Below, in pieces: positions 23,254-32,014 of a DNA stretch of 64,000 nt; the stretch's first letter is position 1; each line of letters starts with the position of its first letter. This DNA is from Burkholderiales bacterium. Its GTDB lineage: Bacteria; Pseudomonadota; Gammaproteobacteria; Burkholderiales; Burkholderiaceae_C. The stretch is from NCBI GenBank assembly GCA_029268225.1, contig JAJUGJ010000011.1, positions 1-64,000 of the forward strand. The letters are read 5' to 3'. Below the pieces are notes generated by a model, which worked only from the letters and a program-made list of their open reading frames with translations, searched no databases and was not told the DNA's origin. The position numbers and the translations under genes were made by a program.

Positions 23254-23291
23254 GACCCTGATCGGTGGCCCTCCATCGGTCAGGGTCTTGT
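23254..23291 (+). terminator. Strong hairpin after mucD
   Basis: A 15-bp stem with two G-U pairs joins 23254-23268 to 23273-23287 around a CCCT loop. It lies 34 bases after the mucD stop. The following bases (TTGTGCC) form only a weak T-run, but stem stability favours a role as mucD terminator. Confidence 0.65.
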
Positions 23292-23544
23292 GCCTTGGGT
23301 GTCATGTCATGCCGGTGTGCAAGATCCGACAAGTCAGCGACATCCGCCTCTGTTGATAACTCGCCGGGGAGCGGGCTGTTTGTCGCTACAATCGCGGCTC
23401 CGGCGCACCCCCTTCAGAGCCGTCCGTTTCACCTCGTCGGCTTGTCCACAATGGCTTGTTGATAAGTTGTGAATTGTTGAGGCAGGGGGTCCGCAACGAC
23501 CTTGTCGAGGGCTGTGACGCGGCTTTCTCGAGATGGGCATTCGA

Positions 23545-23622
23545 TACAATGAAGGCCCAACAAGCAGTTGCCATACGTTTTTGTTGGAAGGCGCGTCGCA
23601 CTTTTGCACGTGCCTTTTTTTT
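23545..23622 (+). ncRNA. Candidate short RNA or lepA leader with two hairpins
   Basis: A TACAAT -10 hexamer (23545-23550; a poor -35 CTTTCT at 23523-23528 with 16-bp spacing) would start an RNA near 23557. It folds into CCAACAA (23557-23563) paired with TTGTTGG (23581-23587), directly followed by the intrinsic terminator at 23588-23622. The product would be about 65 nt and end at the lepA start codon. It could be a small RNA or an attenuating leader. No known RNA family is recognised. Confidence 0.4.
23588..23622 (+). terminator. Intrinsic terminator abutting the lepA start codon
   Basis: Arms AAGGCGCGT (23588-23596) and ACGTGCCTT (23608-23616) form a nine-pair stem with one G-U pair, and the T-run extends from 23615 to 23622. 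The lepA ATG begins at the next base. No Shine-Dalgarno sequence is available to lepA in this arrangement. Confidence 0.75.
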
Positions 23623-25431
23623 ATGAATCACATCCGTAATTTCTCGATCATTGCGCACATCGACCATGGGAAATCGACCCTGGCCGACCGCATCATTCAA
23701 CGCTGCGGGGGCTTGAGTGACCGTGAGATGGAAGCGCAGGTGCTCGACTCGATGGACATCGAGAAAGAGCGCGGCATCACCATCAAGGCGCAAACCGCCG
23801 CCCTGGAATACAAGGCCCGCGACGGCAAGGTCTACAACCTCAACCTGATCGACACTCCCGGCCACGTCGACTTCTCGTACGAAGTCAGCCGCTCGCTGTC
23901 GGCGTGCGAAGGCGCGCTGCTGGTGGTGGACGCCAGCCAGGGCGTGGAAGCGCAGACCGTGGCCAACTGCTACACCGCGCTGGATCTGGGCGTGGAAGTG
24001 GTGCCCGTGCTCAACAAGATGGACCTGCCGCAGGCCAACCCGGACGGGGCCAAGGCCGAGATCGAAGACGTCATCGGCATTGACGCCACGGACGCCATCC
24101 CATGCTCGGCCAAGACCGGCATGGGTGTGGAGGACATCCTGGAAGCCGTGGTGGCCCGCATGCCGCCCCCGAAGGGCAATCCCGATGGCCCCCTGCGTGC
24201 CATGATCATCGATGCGTGGTTCGACAACTACGTGGGTGTGGTCATGTTGGTGCGAGTGGTCGACGGCCAGTTGAAGAAGGGCGAGCGCATCCGCCTGATG
24301 GCCACCAACTCGGTGTACCCCGCCGATCACCTCGGCGTGTTCAGTCCCAAGGCGACCGATCGCCCCGCACTGAAGGCTGGCGAAGTGGGCTTCGTGATCT
24401 GCGGGATCAAGGAGTTGGCCGCCGCCAAGGTGGGCGACACCATCACCATCGAAAAGAAGCTGCCCAACAACGAAGGCCCGGCCAGCGAAGCCTTGCCCGG
24501 CTTCAAGGAAATCCAGCCGCAGGTGTTCGCGGGCCTGTACCCCAGTGAGTCGAGCGAGTACGACCAGCTGCGTGATGCGCTGGAGAAGCTCAAGCTCAAC
24601 GACAGCTCGCTGCGCTACGAGCCGGAAGTTTCTCAGGCGCTGGGCTTCGGCTTCCGCTGCGGCTTCCTGGGCTTGCTGCACATGGAGATCGTGCAGGAGC
24701 GTCTGGAGCGTGAGTTCGACCAGGACCTGGTGACGACCGCGCCCAGCGTGGTCTACGAGGTCGAGATGAACGACGGCACCATCATCGAGGTGGAGAACCC
24801 CTCGAAGATGCCGGATGTGGCCCGCATCAAGGAGATCCGCGAGCCCATCGTGACCGTGCACCTGTACATGCCGCAGGACTACGTGGGTCCGGTGATGACG
24901 CTGGCCAACCAGAAGCGTGGCGTGCAGCTCAACATGGCCTATCACGGCCGTCAGGTCATGCTGACCTACGAGATGCCGCTGGCCGAAATCGTGCTGGACT
25001 TCTTCGACAAGCTCAAGTCGGTCTCGCGTGGTTATGCGTCGATGGACTACGAGTTCAAGGAGTACCGCGCTTCTGACGTGGTCAAGGTGGACCTGCTGAT
25101 CAACGGCGACCGGGTGGACGCGCTGTCCATCATCGTGCACCGTGCGCAGTCCCAATACCGTGGCCGGGCTGTGGCGGCCAAGATGCGTGAGCAGATTCCC
25201 CGCCAGATGTACGACGTGGCGATTCAGGCCGCCATTGGTGGCAACATCATTGCGCGCGAAAACATCAAGGCCTTGCGCAAGAACGTGCTGGCAAAATGCT
25301 ACGGTGGTGACATCACCCGTAAGCGCAAGCTGCTCGAAAAACAAAAGGCCGGCAAGAAGCGCATGAAACAAATCGGCGCTGTCGAGGTGCCGCAAGAAGC
25401 TTTCCTGGCCATTTTGCAAGTGGACGATTGA
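23623..25431 (+). CDS. lepA: Elongation factor 4 (LepA)
   Basis: 602 residues. The start is fixed by the conserved N-terminus [21 protein letters not shown]-domain motifs are AHIDHGKST (G1), DTPGHVDF (G3) and NKMD (G4). EF-G-like domains and the LepA-specific C-terminal domain ([37 protein letters not shown]) follow. It is a ribosomal GTPase that assists translation or ribosome assembly under stress. The ATG is preceded by eight T residues of a terminator, with no ribosome binding site in the usual position. Its stop overlaps lepB (ATGA at 25428-25431). Confidence 0.97.
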   Translation: MNHIRNFSIIAHIDHGKSTLADRIIQRCGGLSDREMEAQVLDSMDIEKERGITIKAQTAALEYKARDGKVYNLNLIDTPGHVDFSYEVSRSLSACEGALLVVDASQGVEAQTVANCYTALDLGVEVVPVLNKMDLPQANPDGAKAEIEDVIGIDATDAIPCSAKTGMGVEDILEAVVARMPPPKGNPDGPLRAMIIDAWFDNYVGVVMLVRVVDGQLKKGERIRLMATNSVYPADHLGVFSPKATDRPALKAGEVGFVICGIKELAAAKVGDTITIEKKLPNNEGPASEALPGFKEIQPQVFAGLYPSESSEYDQLRDALEKLKLNDSSLRYEPEVSQALGFGFRCGFLGLLHMEIVQERLEREFDQDLVTTAPSVVYEVEMNDGTIIEVENPSKMPDVARIKEIREPIVTVHLYMPQDYVGPVMTLANQKRGVQLNMAYHGRQVMLTYEMPLAEIVLDFFDKLKSVSRGYASMDYEFKEYRASDVVKVDLLINGDRVDALSIIVHRAQSQYRGRAVAAKMREQIPRQMYDVAIQAAIGGNIIARENIKALRKNVLAKCYGGDITRKRKLLEKQKAGKKRMKQIGAVEVPQEAFLAILQVDD

Positions 25432-26402
25432 TGAGTTTGATCACGGGTGTGTTGTATGCGATCTTGATCGCATACCTGGGGGGCTGGTACACCGGTCAGT
25501 GGCAGGGCAACTTCTCGTTGCTGCTGTTCCTGATGACCGTGGTCACGCTGGTGTACTGGTTGGCTGAGCGCTACAAGTTCAAGCCGGCCCGTGAAGCCGC
25601 GGCTGCATCGCTGCTGGAGCAGGATCACGCACGCCGTGCCCAGCTGGCGGCACAGGGCATCACCCAGGTCGATGGCGATGTGTCGGCTGCGCGCGAGCGC
25701 CTGCTGATGCAGCCATGGTGGTTGGACTGGACCGCCGGTCTGTTCCCGGTCATTTGCGCCGTGTTCCTGATGCGATCCTTCTTGTTCGAGCCGTTCAAGA
25801 TCCCTTCAGGCTCGATGATCCCGACGCTGATGGTGGGTGACCTCATTCTGGTCAACAAGTACCACTATGGTGTGCGCCTGCCGGTCATCAACAAGAAAAT
25901 CATCGCCAACAACGACCCGCAGCGGGGCGACGTGATCGTGTTCCGATATCCCGTCAATCCCAGTCTGGACTACATCAAGCGCGTGGTGGGTTTGCCCGGT
26001 GATGAGGTGGCCTACATCAACAAGCAATTGACCATCAATGGCAAGCCTGTGGCGCAAACGCCGCTGCCCGAGTTTTATGACCCGGACAGTCTGCGCTATG
26101 CCTTGCAGTTCACCGAACAGCTGGACGGCCAGCCGCATCGCATCTTGGTTGACAAGGACCGGCCGCCTTTTGTGCCCCCGCAGGCGATCGAAGATTTCCC
26201 TTTCAAGGACAACTGCCGATACAGTGGCGAAGGAGTGGTGTGCAAGGTGCCAGCCGGTCACTACTTCATGCTGGGTGACAACCGCGACAATTCACAGGAC
26301 TCGCGGTTCTGGGGTTTTGTGCCAGATGAGTACATCGTGGGCAAGGCCTTTGTGATCTGGATGAATTTCGGCGACATCAAGCGCATTGGCTTTTTTCATT
26401 GA
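25428..26402 (+). CDS. lepB: Signal peptidase I
   Basis: 324 residues. Two N-terminal transmembrane segments (about 2-20 and 25-45) and a further hydrophobic segment (about 100-120, [16 protein letters not shown]) precede the catalytic domain. The catalytic Ser is in [14 protein letters not shown] and the Lys in [27 protein letters not shown] is the conserved box E. It removes signal peptides of exported proteins at the outer face of the inner membrane. It is translationally coupled to lepA, an arrangement conserved in proteobacteria. Confidence 0.96.
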   Translation: MMSLITGVLYAILIAYLGGWYTGQWQGNFSLLLFLMTVVTLVYWLAERYKFKPAREAAAASLLEQDHARRAQLAAQGITQVDGDVSAARERLLMQPWWLDWTAGLFPVICAVFLMRSFLFEPFKIPSGSMIPTLMVGDLILVNKYHYGVRLPVINKKIIANNDPQRGDVIVFRYPVNPSLDYIKRVVGLPGDEVAYINKQLTINGKPVAQTPLPEFYDPDSLRYALQFTEQLDGQPHRILVDKDRPPFVPPQAIEDFPFKDNCRYSGEGVVCKVPAGHYFMLGDNRDNSQDSRFWGFVPDEYIVGKAFVIWMNFGDIKRIGFFH

Positions 26403-26417
26403 TCCAAGATTGAGAGG

Positions 26418-26795
26418 ATGACCGTCATGCTTCGTACTTCCACTTCTCCTCGTCGTCAGTCGGGTGTCACGCTGATCGGTCTGCTGTTCTGGGCCGTGTT
26501 GATTTCGTCTGTGGCGCTCTTGGCCATGAAGGTTTTCCCGGCCGTGAGTGAATACCGTACGATTCTCACGATGGTCAACAAGATCTCCGAGTCCGGTGGT
26601 TCGACCGTGCCGGAGATCCGCGCGGCTTTTGAGCGCGCCGCTTCTGTCGAGTACGGCGTGACCTCCATCACCGCCAAGGATCTGGATGTGACCAAGGAAG
26701 ACGAGAAGGTGGTGATCCGCTTTGCTTACGACAAGGAGATTCCTCTGTTCGAGCCGGTGTATCTGCTGATCAAGTTCGAGGGGCGCTCTCGCTGA
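26418..26795 (+). CDS. DUF4845 small membrane-anchored protein
   Basis: 125 residues. An N-terminal hydrophobic segment (about 14-36, GVTLIGLLFWAVLISSVALLAM) resembles a type IV pilin-like or single-pass anchor (QSGVTLIGLL), and a small soluble domain of about 85 residues follows. DUF4845 proteins are commonly encoded between lepB and rnc in beta- and gammaproteobacteria, as here. The function is unknown. The ribosome binding site GAGAGG lies three bases upstream of the ATG. It is followed by a palindromic terminator-like hairpin. Confidence 0.85.
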   Translation: MTVMLRTSTSPRRQSGVTLIGLLFWAVLISSVALLAMKVFPAVSEYRTILTMVNKISESGGSTVPEIRAAFERAASVEYGVTSITAKDLDVTKEDEKVVIRFAYDKEIPLFEPVYLLIKFEGRSR

Positions 26796-26828
26796 ACACG
26801 CCGCTGGCATCAAGCTGAAAATGGTTCC

Positions 26829-26856
26829 CGGGCCTGAGATCAGGCCCGATTTGCTT
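26829..26856 (+). terminator. Palindromic hairpin between the DUF4845 gene and rnc
   Basis: CGGGCCTGA (26829-26837) and TCAGGCCCG (26840-26848) are perfect complements, followed by ATTTGCTTT. The inner loop is only two bases, so two pairs must open. Probable weak intrinsic terminator. Confidence 0.55.
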
Positions 26857-26893
26857 TCTGGCCCATTGGCCCTGTCTTCTTCTCTGCCCTGAA

Positions 26894-27658
26894 ATGTCTC
26901 GTCTCTTGTCGCCTGCCTTGCAGGCCCTACAGCAACGTCTGGGGCATGTGTTTGCCGATCCGGGCCTGCTCTCCCGTGCGATCACACACAAGAGTTTTGG
27001 GGCTGACCACTACGAGCGCTTGGAGTTTCTGGGCGATGCCGTGCTGAGTTTGGGCGTGTCGGCGTTGTTGTACCGACGCTTCGATCGCAGCGACGAGGGC
27101 GACCTCACCCGCGTTCGTGCCCACCTGGTGCGGCAGGACACCTTGCATCGTTTGGCGTTGCAACTGAGCTTGCCGGACGTCATGCGCTTGAGCGAGGGTG
27201 AAGCCAAAGGCGGGGGGGCTCAGCGTGCATCGATCCTGGCCGATGCGCTGGAGGCCATCATTGGTGCCGTCTATCTGGATGCGGGGTTCGATGCTGCCCG
27301 CGATCTCGTGCTGCGCCTGTTCGAGCCGCTGGTGGCCGAGTCCACCATGGAGGTTTGGCGCAAGGACGCCAAGACCGCCTTGCAGGAATGGCTGCAGGCG
27401 CGCAAGATGGCGGTGCCGAGCTATCGCATTGAAGCCACGCGCGGCAAGGCGCACGAGCAGACCTTTGTGGTGGCCTGTGAACTGCCCGAATTGTCCTTGA
27501 GCATGCGGGCCGAAGGGCTGTCGCGTCGTGCGGCCGAGCAAGCGGCGGCCGAGTTGATGATGGCGCATCTGCAATCCCTGCCGTCCAAGGCGTTGCCCTC
27601 TGGCAAAACGGCCCCGAAAGTCGTGGTCAAAAAATCTCGCAAGCCCCAACACGGCTGA
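26894..27658 (+). CDS. rnc: Ribonuclease III
   Basis: 254 residues. The catalytic signature YERLEFLGDAVLSLG is present, with the second acidic site in DALEAIIGAVYLDAG. A double-stranded RNA-binding domain occupies about 155-225 (DAKTALQEWLQARK through RRAAEQAAAELMM). It processes rRNA precursors and double-stranded RNA. The C-terminal tail of about 30 residues is Lys/Ser-rich. It lies 37 bp upstream of era, the usual partner. Confidence 0.97.
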   Translation: MSRLLSPALQALQQRLGHVFADPGLLSRAITHKSFGADHYERLEFLGDAVLSLGVSALLYRRFDRSDEGDLTRVRAHLVRQDTLHRLALQLSLPDVMRLSEGEAKGGGAQRASILADALEAIIGAVYLDAGFDAARDLVLRLFEPLVAESTMEVWRKDAKTALQEWLQARKMAVPSYRIEATRGKAHEQTFVVACELPELSLSMRAEGLSRRAAEQAAAELMMAHLQSLPSKALPSGKTAPKVVVKKSRKPQHG

Positions 27659-27695
27659 GCCCATTCCCGAGCGATTCTGAGAAACGTCATATCCC

Positions 27696-28748
27696 ATGTC
27701 GAAGAAAACCCCTGCATCCACGCCAACCACCGCGAGCGCCGATGAACTCAACCCATCGCTGGACGCCATGCTGTCCAACCTCGCCATGGCACGCAAGGGG
27801 GGGGATGCCGCGCAAGGGGGGGAGTCGCAAGCTCAGCGCTGTGGCTTGATCGCCATCGTGGGCCGTCCGAATGTGGGCAAGTCCACCTTGTTGAATGCAC
27901 TGGTGGGCCAGAAAGTGTCCATCACCTCGCGCAAGGCTCAGACCACGCGCCATCGCATCACCGGTATCCGTACCGATGGCGATACGCAGTTCGTGTTTGT
28001 GGACACCCCAGGCTTCCAGACTCGCCACACCGTGCGTGGCACGGCCGCGTTGAACCGCAATTTGAACAAGACTGTGCAGGCCACCTTGTCAGACGTCGAT
28101 GTGGTGCTGTTCCTGGTGGAGGCCGGTCGCTATGGGCCAGACGATGCGCAGGTGCTGGCGCTCTTGCCCAAGGACAAGCCCGTCATTCTGGTGGCCAACA
28201 AGCTGGACACGGTGCATCGCCGAGAGGACCTGTTCCCCTGGCTGCAGACCATGCAGGGGCACCACCCGTTCGCCGAGTTCATCCCTCTCTCTGCCACGAA
28301 GGACGAGGACGCCAAGCGCCTGGCCGATGTGGTGCGCCGCTATCTGCCCGAGCAAGGCTGGTGGTACGACGCCGAAGCGCTCACCGACCGCACTGACCGT
28401 TTCATGGTCAGTGAGATGATCCGCGAAAAGCTGTTCCGTCTGACCGGTGACGAGTTGCCATATACCTCGACCGTGGTCATCGATTCCTACAAGGAAGAGC
28501 CGCCGCTGCCCGGCAAGCCCAAGTCCACCGGCCTCGTGCGCGTCGCCGCCACCATCATTGTCGAGCGTGAGCAGCACAAGGGGATGATCATTGGTGACAA
28601 GGGTGAAAAGCTCAAACGCATTGGCACCGAGGCGCGCACCGAACTGGAGCGACTGATTGGTTCCAAGGTGTTTCTGGAGATCTGGGTGAAGGTGCGTTCG
28701 GGCTGGGCCGATGACGACGCGCGTCTGCGCACCTACGGCTACGAGTAA
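27696..28748 (+). CDS. era: GTPase Era
   Basis: 350 residues, about 48 longer at the N-terminus than E. coli Era. The extension (residues 1-48) is Ser/Thr/Ala- and then Gly-rich and looks disordered. G motifs are [16 protein letters not shown] (G1), DTPGFQTRH (G3) and NKLD (G4). The C-terminal KH domain has [20 protein letters not shown]. It binds the 3' end of 16S rRNA during 30S assembly. A start closer to the G1 motif cannot be excluded, since ATG codons occur at residues 25 and 31. Confidence 0.95.
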   Translation: MSKKTPASTPTTASADELNPSLDAMLSNLAMARKGGDAAQGGESQAQRCGLIAIVGRPNVGKSTLLNALVGQKVSITSRKAQTTRHRITGIRTDGDTQFVFVDTPGFQTRHTVRGTAALNRNLNKTVQATLSDVDVVLFLVEAGRYGPDDAQVLALLPKDKPVILVANKLDTVHRREDLFPWLQTMQGHHPFAEFIPLSATKDEDAKRLADVVRRYLPEQGWWYDAEALTDRTDRFMVSEMIREKLFRLTGDELPYTSTVVIDSYKEEPPLPGKPKSTGLVRVAATIIVEREQHKGMIIGDKGEKLKRIGTEARTELERLIGSKVFLEIWVKVRSGWADDDARLRTYGYE

Positions 28749-28766
28749 AGGCCGGTTGTTGTCGCC

Positions 28767-29600
28767 ATGGCCCGCGCCGCTTCGCGCCCCGGTACCGCCG
28801 CGTATGTGCTGCACAGTCACGACTGGAGTGAGTCCAGTCTGATTCTGGAGCTGTTCACGCGCGACCATGGCCGCGTGGTGGCGGTGGCCAAGGGGGCCAA
28901 GCGACCGTATTCCCAGTTGCGCCCGGTCTTGATGCCGTTTCAGCGTCTGGTGGTGAGCTTCGGCGTGAAGCGCTCCGAAGATGCAGAGGTGTGGCTGTTG
29001 CGTCAGGCTGAATGGGCCGGCGGACCTGCGTGGCCGGGCGGGGGCGCCTTGCTGCCTGGCTTTTACCTCAACGAGTTGTTGATGCGCCTGATGGTGCGGC
29101 ACGATCCGCATCCGACCTTGTTCGACGCTTACGCTCAGACGCTGCAGGCCATGGCCGATCCGGCCTTGTTGCAAGCGGCCTTGAGGTCCTTCGAGCTCAT
29201 TTTGTTGCGTCAACTCGGGCACTTGCCAGACCTGTCTGCCCAAACCGTCAATGGGCAATCGGTGCTCGCCGGTCAGCGCTACGAAGTCCACCCTGAGTTG
29301 GGTGTGCTGGCGGCACGTTGGGTCGGTGAGCCCGGGGGTGGGCCGGTGGTGATCGATGGGGGTGTGCTGGCGCACATGGAAGCCGCGCTGTCCCGCCCCG
29401 TACCGCAACCCGATGCACTGACCGCTCACTCTGATCTACGTCCCTCAAACCCGGTACCCTCTGCTGTGCCGTCTTTGATGGCGGCCTGCATGCCGGTTTT
29501 GTCCGAACTCAAGTCCGTGCTGCGTGCGCTGATTCACTATCATCTCGGTTCCCAGACGCTGCGCACACGCCAGCTGATGATGGAACTCCAACAATCATGA
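28767..29600 (+). CDS. recO: DNA repair protein RecO
   Basis: 277 residues. The N-terminal OB-fold begins with GTAAYVLHSHDWSESSLILELFTRDHGRVVAVAKGAKRP shape features typical of RecO, read here at 29-45 and onward. The C-terminus ends in VLRALIHYHLGSQTLRTRQL, the conserved RecO tail. The zinc-binding cysteines present in some RecO proteins are not seen. It loads RecA on gaps with RecR. Its stop overlaps the pdxJ start (ATGA at 29597-29600). Confidence 0.93.
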   Translation: MARAASRPGTAAYVLHSHDWSESSLILELFTRDHGRVVAVAKGAKRPYSQLRPVLMPFQRLVVSFGVKRSEDAEVWLLRQAEWAGGPAWPGGGALLPGFYLNELLMRLMVRHDPHPTLFDAYAQTLQAMADPALLQAALRSFELILLRQLGHLPDLSAQTVNGQSVLAGQRYEVHPELGVLAARWVGEPGGGPVVIDGGVLAHMEAALSRPVPQPDALTAHSDLRPSNPVPSAVPSLMAACMPVLSELKSVLRALIHYHLGSQTLRTRQLMMELQQS

Positions 29601-30412
29601 CCTTCTCCGGCTCCCAACTGACCGCTCTGGACGCCCCCTTGCTGGGCGTGAACATCGACCATGTCGCCACCTTGCGCAATGCCCGTGGCGGGCGTTTTCC
29701 GGATCCTGTGGCGGCAGCGCTGTTGGCCGTGGAAGGGGGGGCAGACATCATCACCTTCCATTTGCGTGAGGATCGCCGGCACATCCGTGATGAAGATGTC
29801 GTCCGTTTGAAAGAGGCCATCGCCGTGCCGCTGAACTTCGAGGCGGCCGTGACGGACGAGATGCTGGACATCATCGAGCGCACTGCGCCCGAGCATGTCT
29901 GCCTGGTACCCGAGCGTCGCCAGGAGGTCACCACGGAAGGTGGGCTGGACGTGGCAGGTCAGTTCAACCGTATCCAGGATGCGTGTGCGCGACTGGCTGC
30001 AGCGGGCAGCCGGGTCTCCTTGTTCATCGGTGCTGACCCGGTGCAGATCGAAGCCGCGGCCAAGGCAGGGGCCCGTTGTGTGGAGCTCCATACGGGCCCC
30101 TTGGCCCATGCCTGGTGGGATGCTGATCAGGCTGGCCTCCAGCGCGAACTCACGCGCATCCAGGAAGGCTTGCGCTTTGCGCGCAGCCTTGGTCTGCGCA
30201 CCCATGCCGGTCATGGTTTGGCTTTGACGCAAAGTGAGCCCGGCCAGATCGGGCACGTCAGCAGCACTGCCTTGGTGGCGGCCTTGCCAGACGTGGCCGA
30301 GTTGCACATCGGTCACGCGCTCATCGGCCATGCCGTGTTCGTGGGCCTGCGTCAGGCCATTGCCGATTTCAAGGCCGAGGCCATCCGCGCACGCAAGGCG
30401 TCGGCCGCCTGA
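29597..30412 (+). CDS. pdxJ: Pyridoxine 5'-phosphate synthase
   Basis: 271 residues. LGVNIDHVATLRNARGG is the family's N-terminal signature, followed by GGADIITFHLREDRRHI and CLVPERRQEVTTEGGLDV, all with active-site residues. The C-terminal THAGHGLALTQ and ELHIGHALIGHAVFVGL segments bind phosphate. It condenses 1-deoxyxylulose-5-phosphate with 3-amino-2-oxopropyl phosphate in vitamin B6 synthesis. It is translationally coupled to recO and lies 22 bp upstream of acpS. Confidence 0.97.
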   Translation: MTFSGSQLTALDAPLLGVNIDHVATLRNARGGRFPDPVAAALLAVEGGADIITFHLREDRRHIRDEDVVRLKEAIAVPLNFEAAVTDEMLDIIERTAPEHVCLVPERRQEVTTEGGLDVAGQFNRIQDACARLAAAGSRVSLFIGADPVQIEAAAKAGARCVELHTGPLAHAWWDADQAGLQRELTRIQEGLRFARSLGLRTHAGHGLALTQSEPGQIGHVSSTALVAALPDVAELHIGHALIGHAVFVGLRQAIADFKAEAIRARKASAA

Positions 30413-30434
30413 TCCGGGCAAGGCTGCATCCAGA

Positions 30435-30839
30435 ATGATTGCGGGCATTGGAACCGACCTGTGCGACGTGCGCCGCATCGAGGCGGCTGAGGCACGACTC
30501 GGAGAGCGCTTTGTGCGTCGCATTCTTGGTCACGCCGAGCAACAGGTGTACGCGGAGCGCCGCCAGGCTCATGCACAACGCGCCTCGCGCTATCTGGCCA
30601 GCCGCTTTGCGGCCAAAGAGGCGTTTGCCAAAGCCATTGGTCTGGGTGTGAGACACCCCATGAACTGGCATGATTGCCAGGTCGTCAGCGATGATCGGGG
30701 ACGACCCCATTTCCAACTCAGCGGTGAACTCGCCCACTGGTTTGCCAGCCGGTCGTGGTGTGCGCACCTTTCTTTGTCCGACGAGGGCGACCATGCCCTG
30801 GCCTTCGTGGTCATCGACCTACTTCCTTCTGCAACATGA
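30435..30839 (+). CDS. acpS: Holo-ACP synthase
   Basis: 134 residues from the ATG at 30435. MIAGIGTDLCDVRRIEAA contains the magnesium-binding Asp of the family, and ASRFAAKEAFAKAIG holds the catalytic Glu/Lys. It transfers 4'-phosphopantetheine from CoA to Ser37 of ACP (encoded at 17770). A longer reading from 30234 overlaps pdxJ and lacks similarity. Its stop overlaps nagZ (ATGA at 30836-30839). Confidence 0.95.
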   Translation: MIAGIGTDLCDVRRIEAAEARLGERFVRRILGHAEQQVYAERRQAHAQRASRYLASRFAAKEAFAKAIGLGVRHPMNWHDCQVVSDDRGRPHFQLSGELAHWFASRSWCAHLSLSDEGDHALAFVVIDLLPSAT

Positions 30840-31969
30840 GCACCAGCAAACGATCCAAGTCCGTCGCCGCCCAGTCTGTTCACGACGATCACGATGTCGT
30901 GCTGCATGCCCCGGTGGTGCTGGACATCGAGGGCCTCAGTCTCAACGACGACGATCGTCGCCGTCTGGCGCATCCGCTCACAGGCGGCTTGATCCTGTTT
31001 GCTCGCAACTGGGCCTCACGAGCGCAACTGACGGCACTGTGCGCTGAGATCAAGTCCATCCGCCCGGATGTGCTGATCTGTGTGGACCACGAAGGCGGTC
31101 GTGTACAGCGCTTCAAGACCGATGGCTTCACCCACGTCCCCACGATGCGCCGCCTCGGTGAGATGTGGATGAAGGACGGCAAGGGTGGGGAGGGTGCAGG
31201 GGCAATGCAGGCCACTGACGCCGCCACGGCCTGTGGCTACGTGCTGGCCAGCGAGTTGCGCGCGTGCGGTGTCGATCTCACGTTCACACCGGTGCTTGAC
31301 CTAGACTGGGGTGAAAGCGGCGTCATCGGTGACCGAGCCTTTCACCGCGACCCCCGCGTGGTCACGGTGCTGGCCAAGAGCGTGATGCACGGCCTGCTGC
31401 TGGCCGGCATGGCCAACTGCGGCAAACATTTCCCTGGCCACGGTTTCGTCAAGGCGGACTCCCACGTGGACGTTCCGGTGGACAAGCGCAGTCTCAAAGC
31501 CATCTTGGCCGACGACGCCAAGCCTTACGAGTGGATGAGCACCTCGCTGACCAGCGTCATGCCCGCTCATGTCATCTACCCCAAGGTCGACAGCCTGCCC
31601 GCCGGCTTCTCGCCGCGTTGGCTGCAAGACATCCTGCGGGGGCAGATGGGCTTCACGGGGGCCATCTTCAGCGATGACCTGAGCATGGAGGGGGCCAGCG
31701 TGGCGGGCAACCATACCCAGGGTGCCATTGCTGCCCTCAATGCCGGGTGCGACATGGTGCTGCTGTGCAACCAGTCGCTCAATGGTGGCAAGGCCGTGGA
31801 TGAGCTGCTAGACGGCCTGACCAATGCCCTGGCTCGTGGTGAGTGGGAACTGAGCCCCGACAGCGAGGCGCGTCGCCTTGATCTGCTCCCGCAGACGGCG
31901 CCCTTCCCATGGGACGACCTGATGCACCTGCCTCAGTATCAGCAGGCGCTTGCCAAGTTGCCACGCTGA
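30836..31969 (+). CDS. nagZ: Beta-N-acetylhexosaminidase NagZ (GH3)
   Basis: 377 residues from the ATG at 30836. Signatures are VDHEGGRVQRF, the substrate-binding GKHFPGHGFVKADSHVDVP with the catalytic His loop, and AIFSDDLSMEGA with the catalytic Asp nucleophile. It recycles peptidoglycan by removing GlcNAc from anhydro-muropeptides in the cytoplasm. The first 25 residues are poorly conserved, and family similarity begins at VVLDIEGLSLNDDDRRRL. It is translationally coupled to acpS and ends the long operon that starts with lepA or later. Confidence 0.95.
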   Translation: MSTSKRSKSVAAQSVHDDHDVVLHAPVVLDIEGLSLNDDDRRRLAHPLTGGLILFARNWASRAQLTALCAEIKSIRPDVLICVDHEGGRVQRFKTDGFTHVPTMRRLGEMWMKDGKGGEGAGAMQATDAATACGYVLASELRACGVDLTFTPVLDLDWGESGVIGDRAFHRDPRVVTVLAKSVMHGLLLAGMANCGKHFPGHGFVKADSHVDVPVDKRSLKAILADDAKPYEWMSTSLTSVMPAHVIYPKVDSLPAGFSPRWLQDILRGQMGFTGAIFSDDLSMEGASVAGNHTQGAIAALNAGCDMVLLCNQSLNGGKAVDELLDGLTNALARGEWELSPDSEARRLDLLPQTAPFPWDDLMHLPQYQQALAKLPR

Positions 31970-31990
31970 CGCAGATCTGCCTGTGGGCCA

Positions 31991-32014
31991 GAGGCGACCC
32001 AACTGAGTCGCCTC
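31991..32014. terminator. Hairpin between convergent nagZ and acyl-CoA synthetase genes
   Basis: GAGGCGAC (31991-31998) and GTCGCCTC (32007-32014) are perfect complements around an eight-base loop. It sits between the two convergent genes and overlaps the stop of the minus-strand gene. T-runs are weak on both strands, so bidirectional termination is plausible but uncertain. Confidence 0.45.

Larger units (their letters stand above)
23221..23622 (+). other. 402-bp mucD-lepA intergenic region with candidate small RNA or leader
   Basis: No coding sequence is apparent. In order it holds the mucD terminator hairpin (23254-23287), a TACAAT hexamer (23387-23392) without a matching -35, and an inverted repeat CGGCTC/GAGCCG at about 23395-23426. 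After these come a DnaA-box-like TTGTCCACA at about 23443-23451, a second TACAAT (23545-23550), and the hairpin/terminator pair described separately. The region is richer in A/T than its neighbours. Confidence 0.5.

Noticed and set aside
23443..23451. A replication origin suggested by a DnaA-box-like site
   Set aside because: Only one imperfect box, no AT-rich unwinding element and no dnaA/dnaN/gyrB neighbourhood.
23386..25419. A 677-residue minus-strand frame across lepA
   Set aside because: Antisense shadow of lepA; no domain, and it spans the lepA terminator region.
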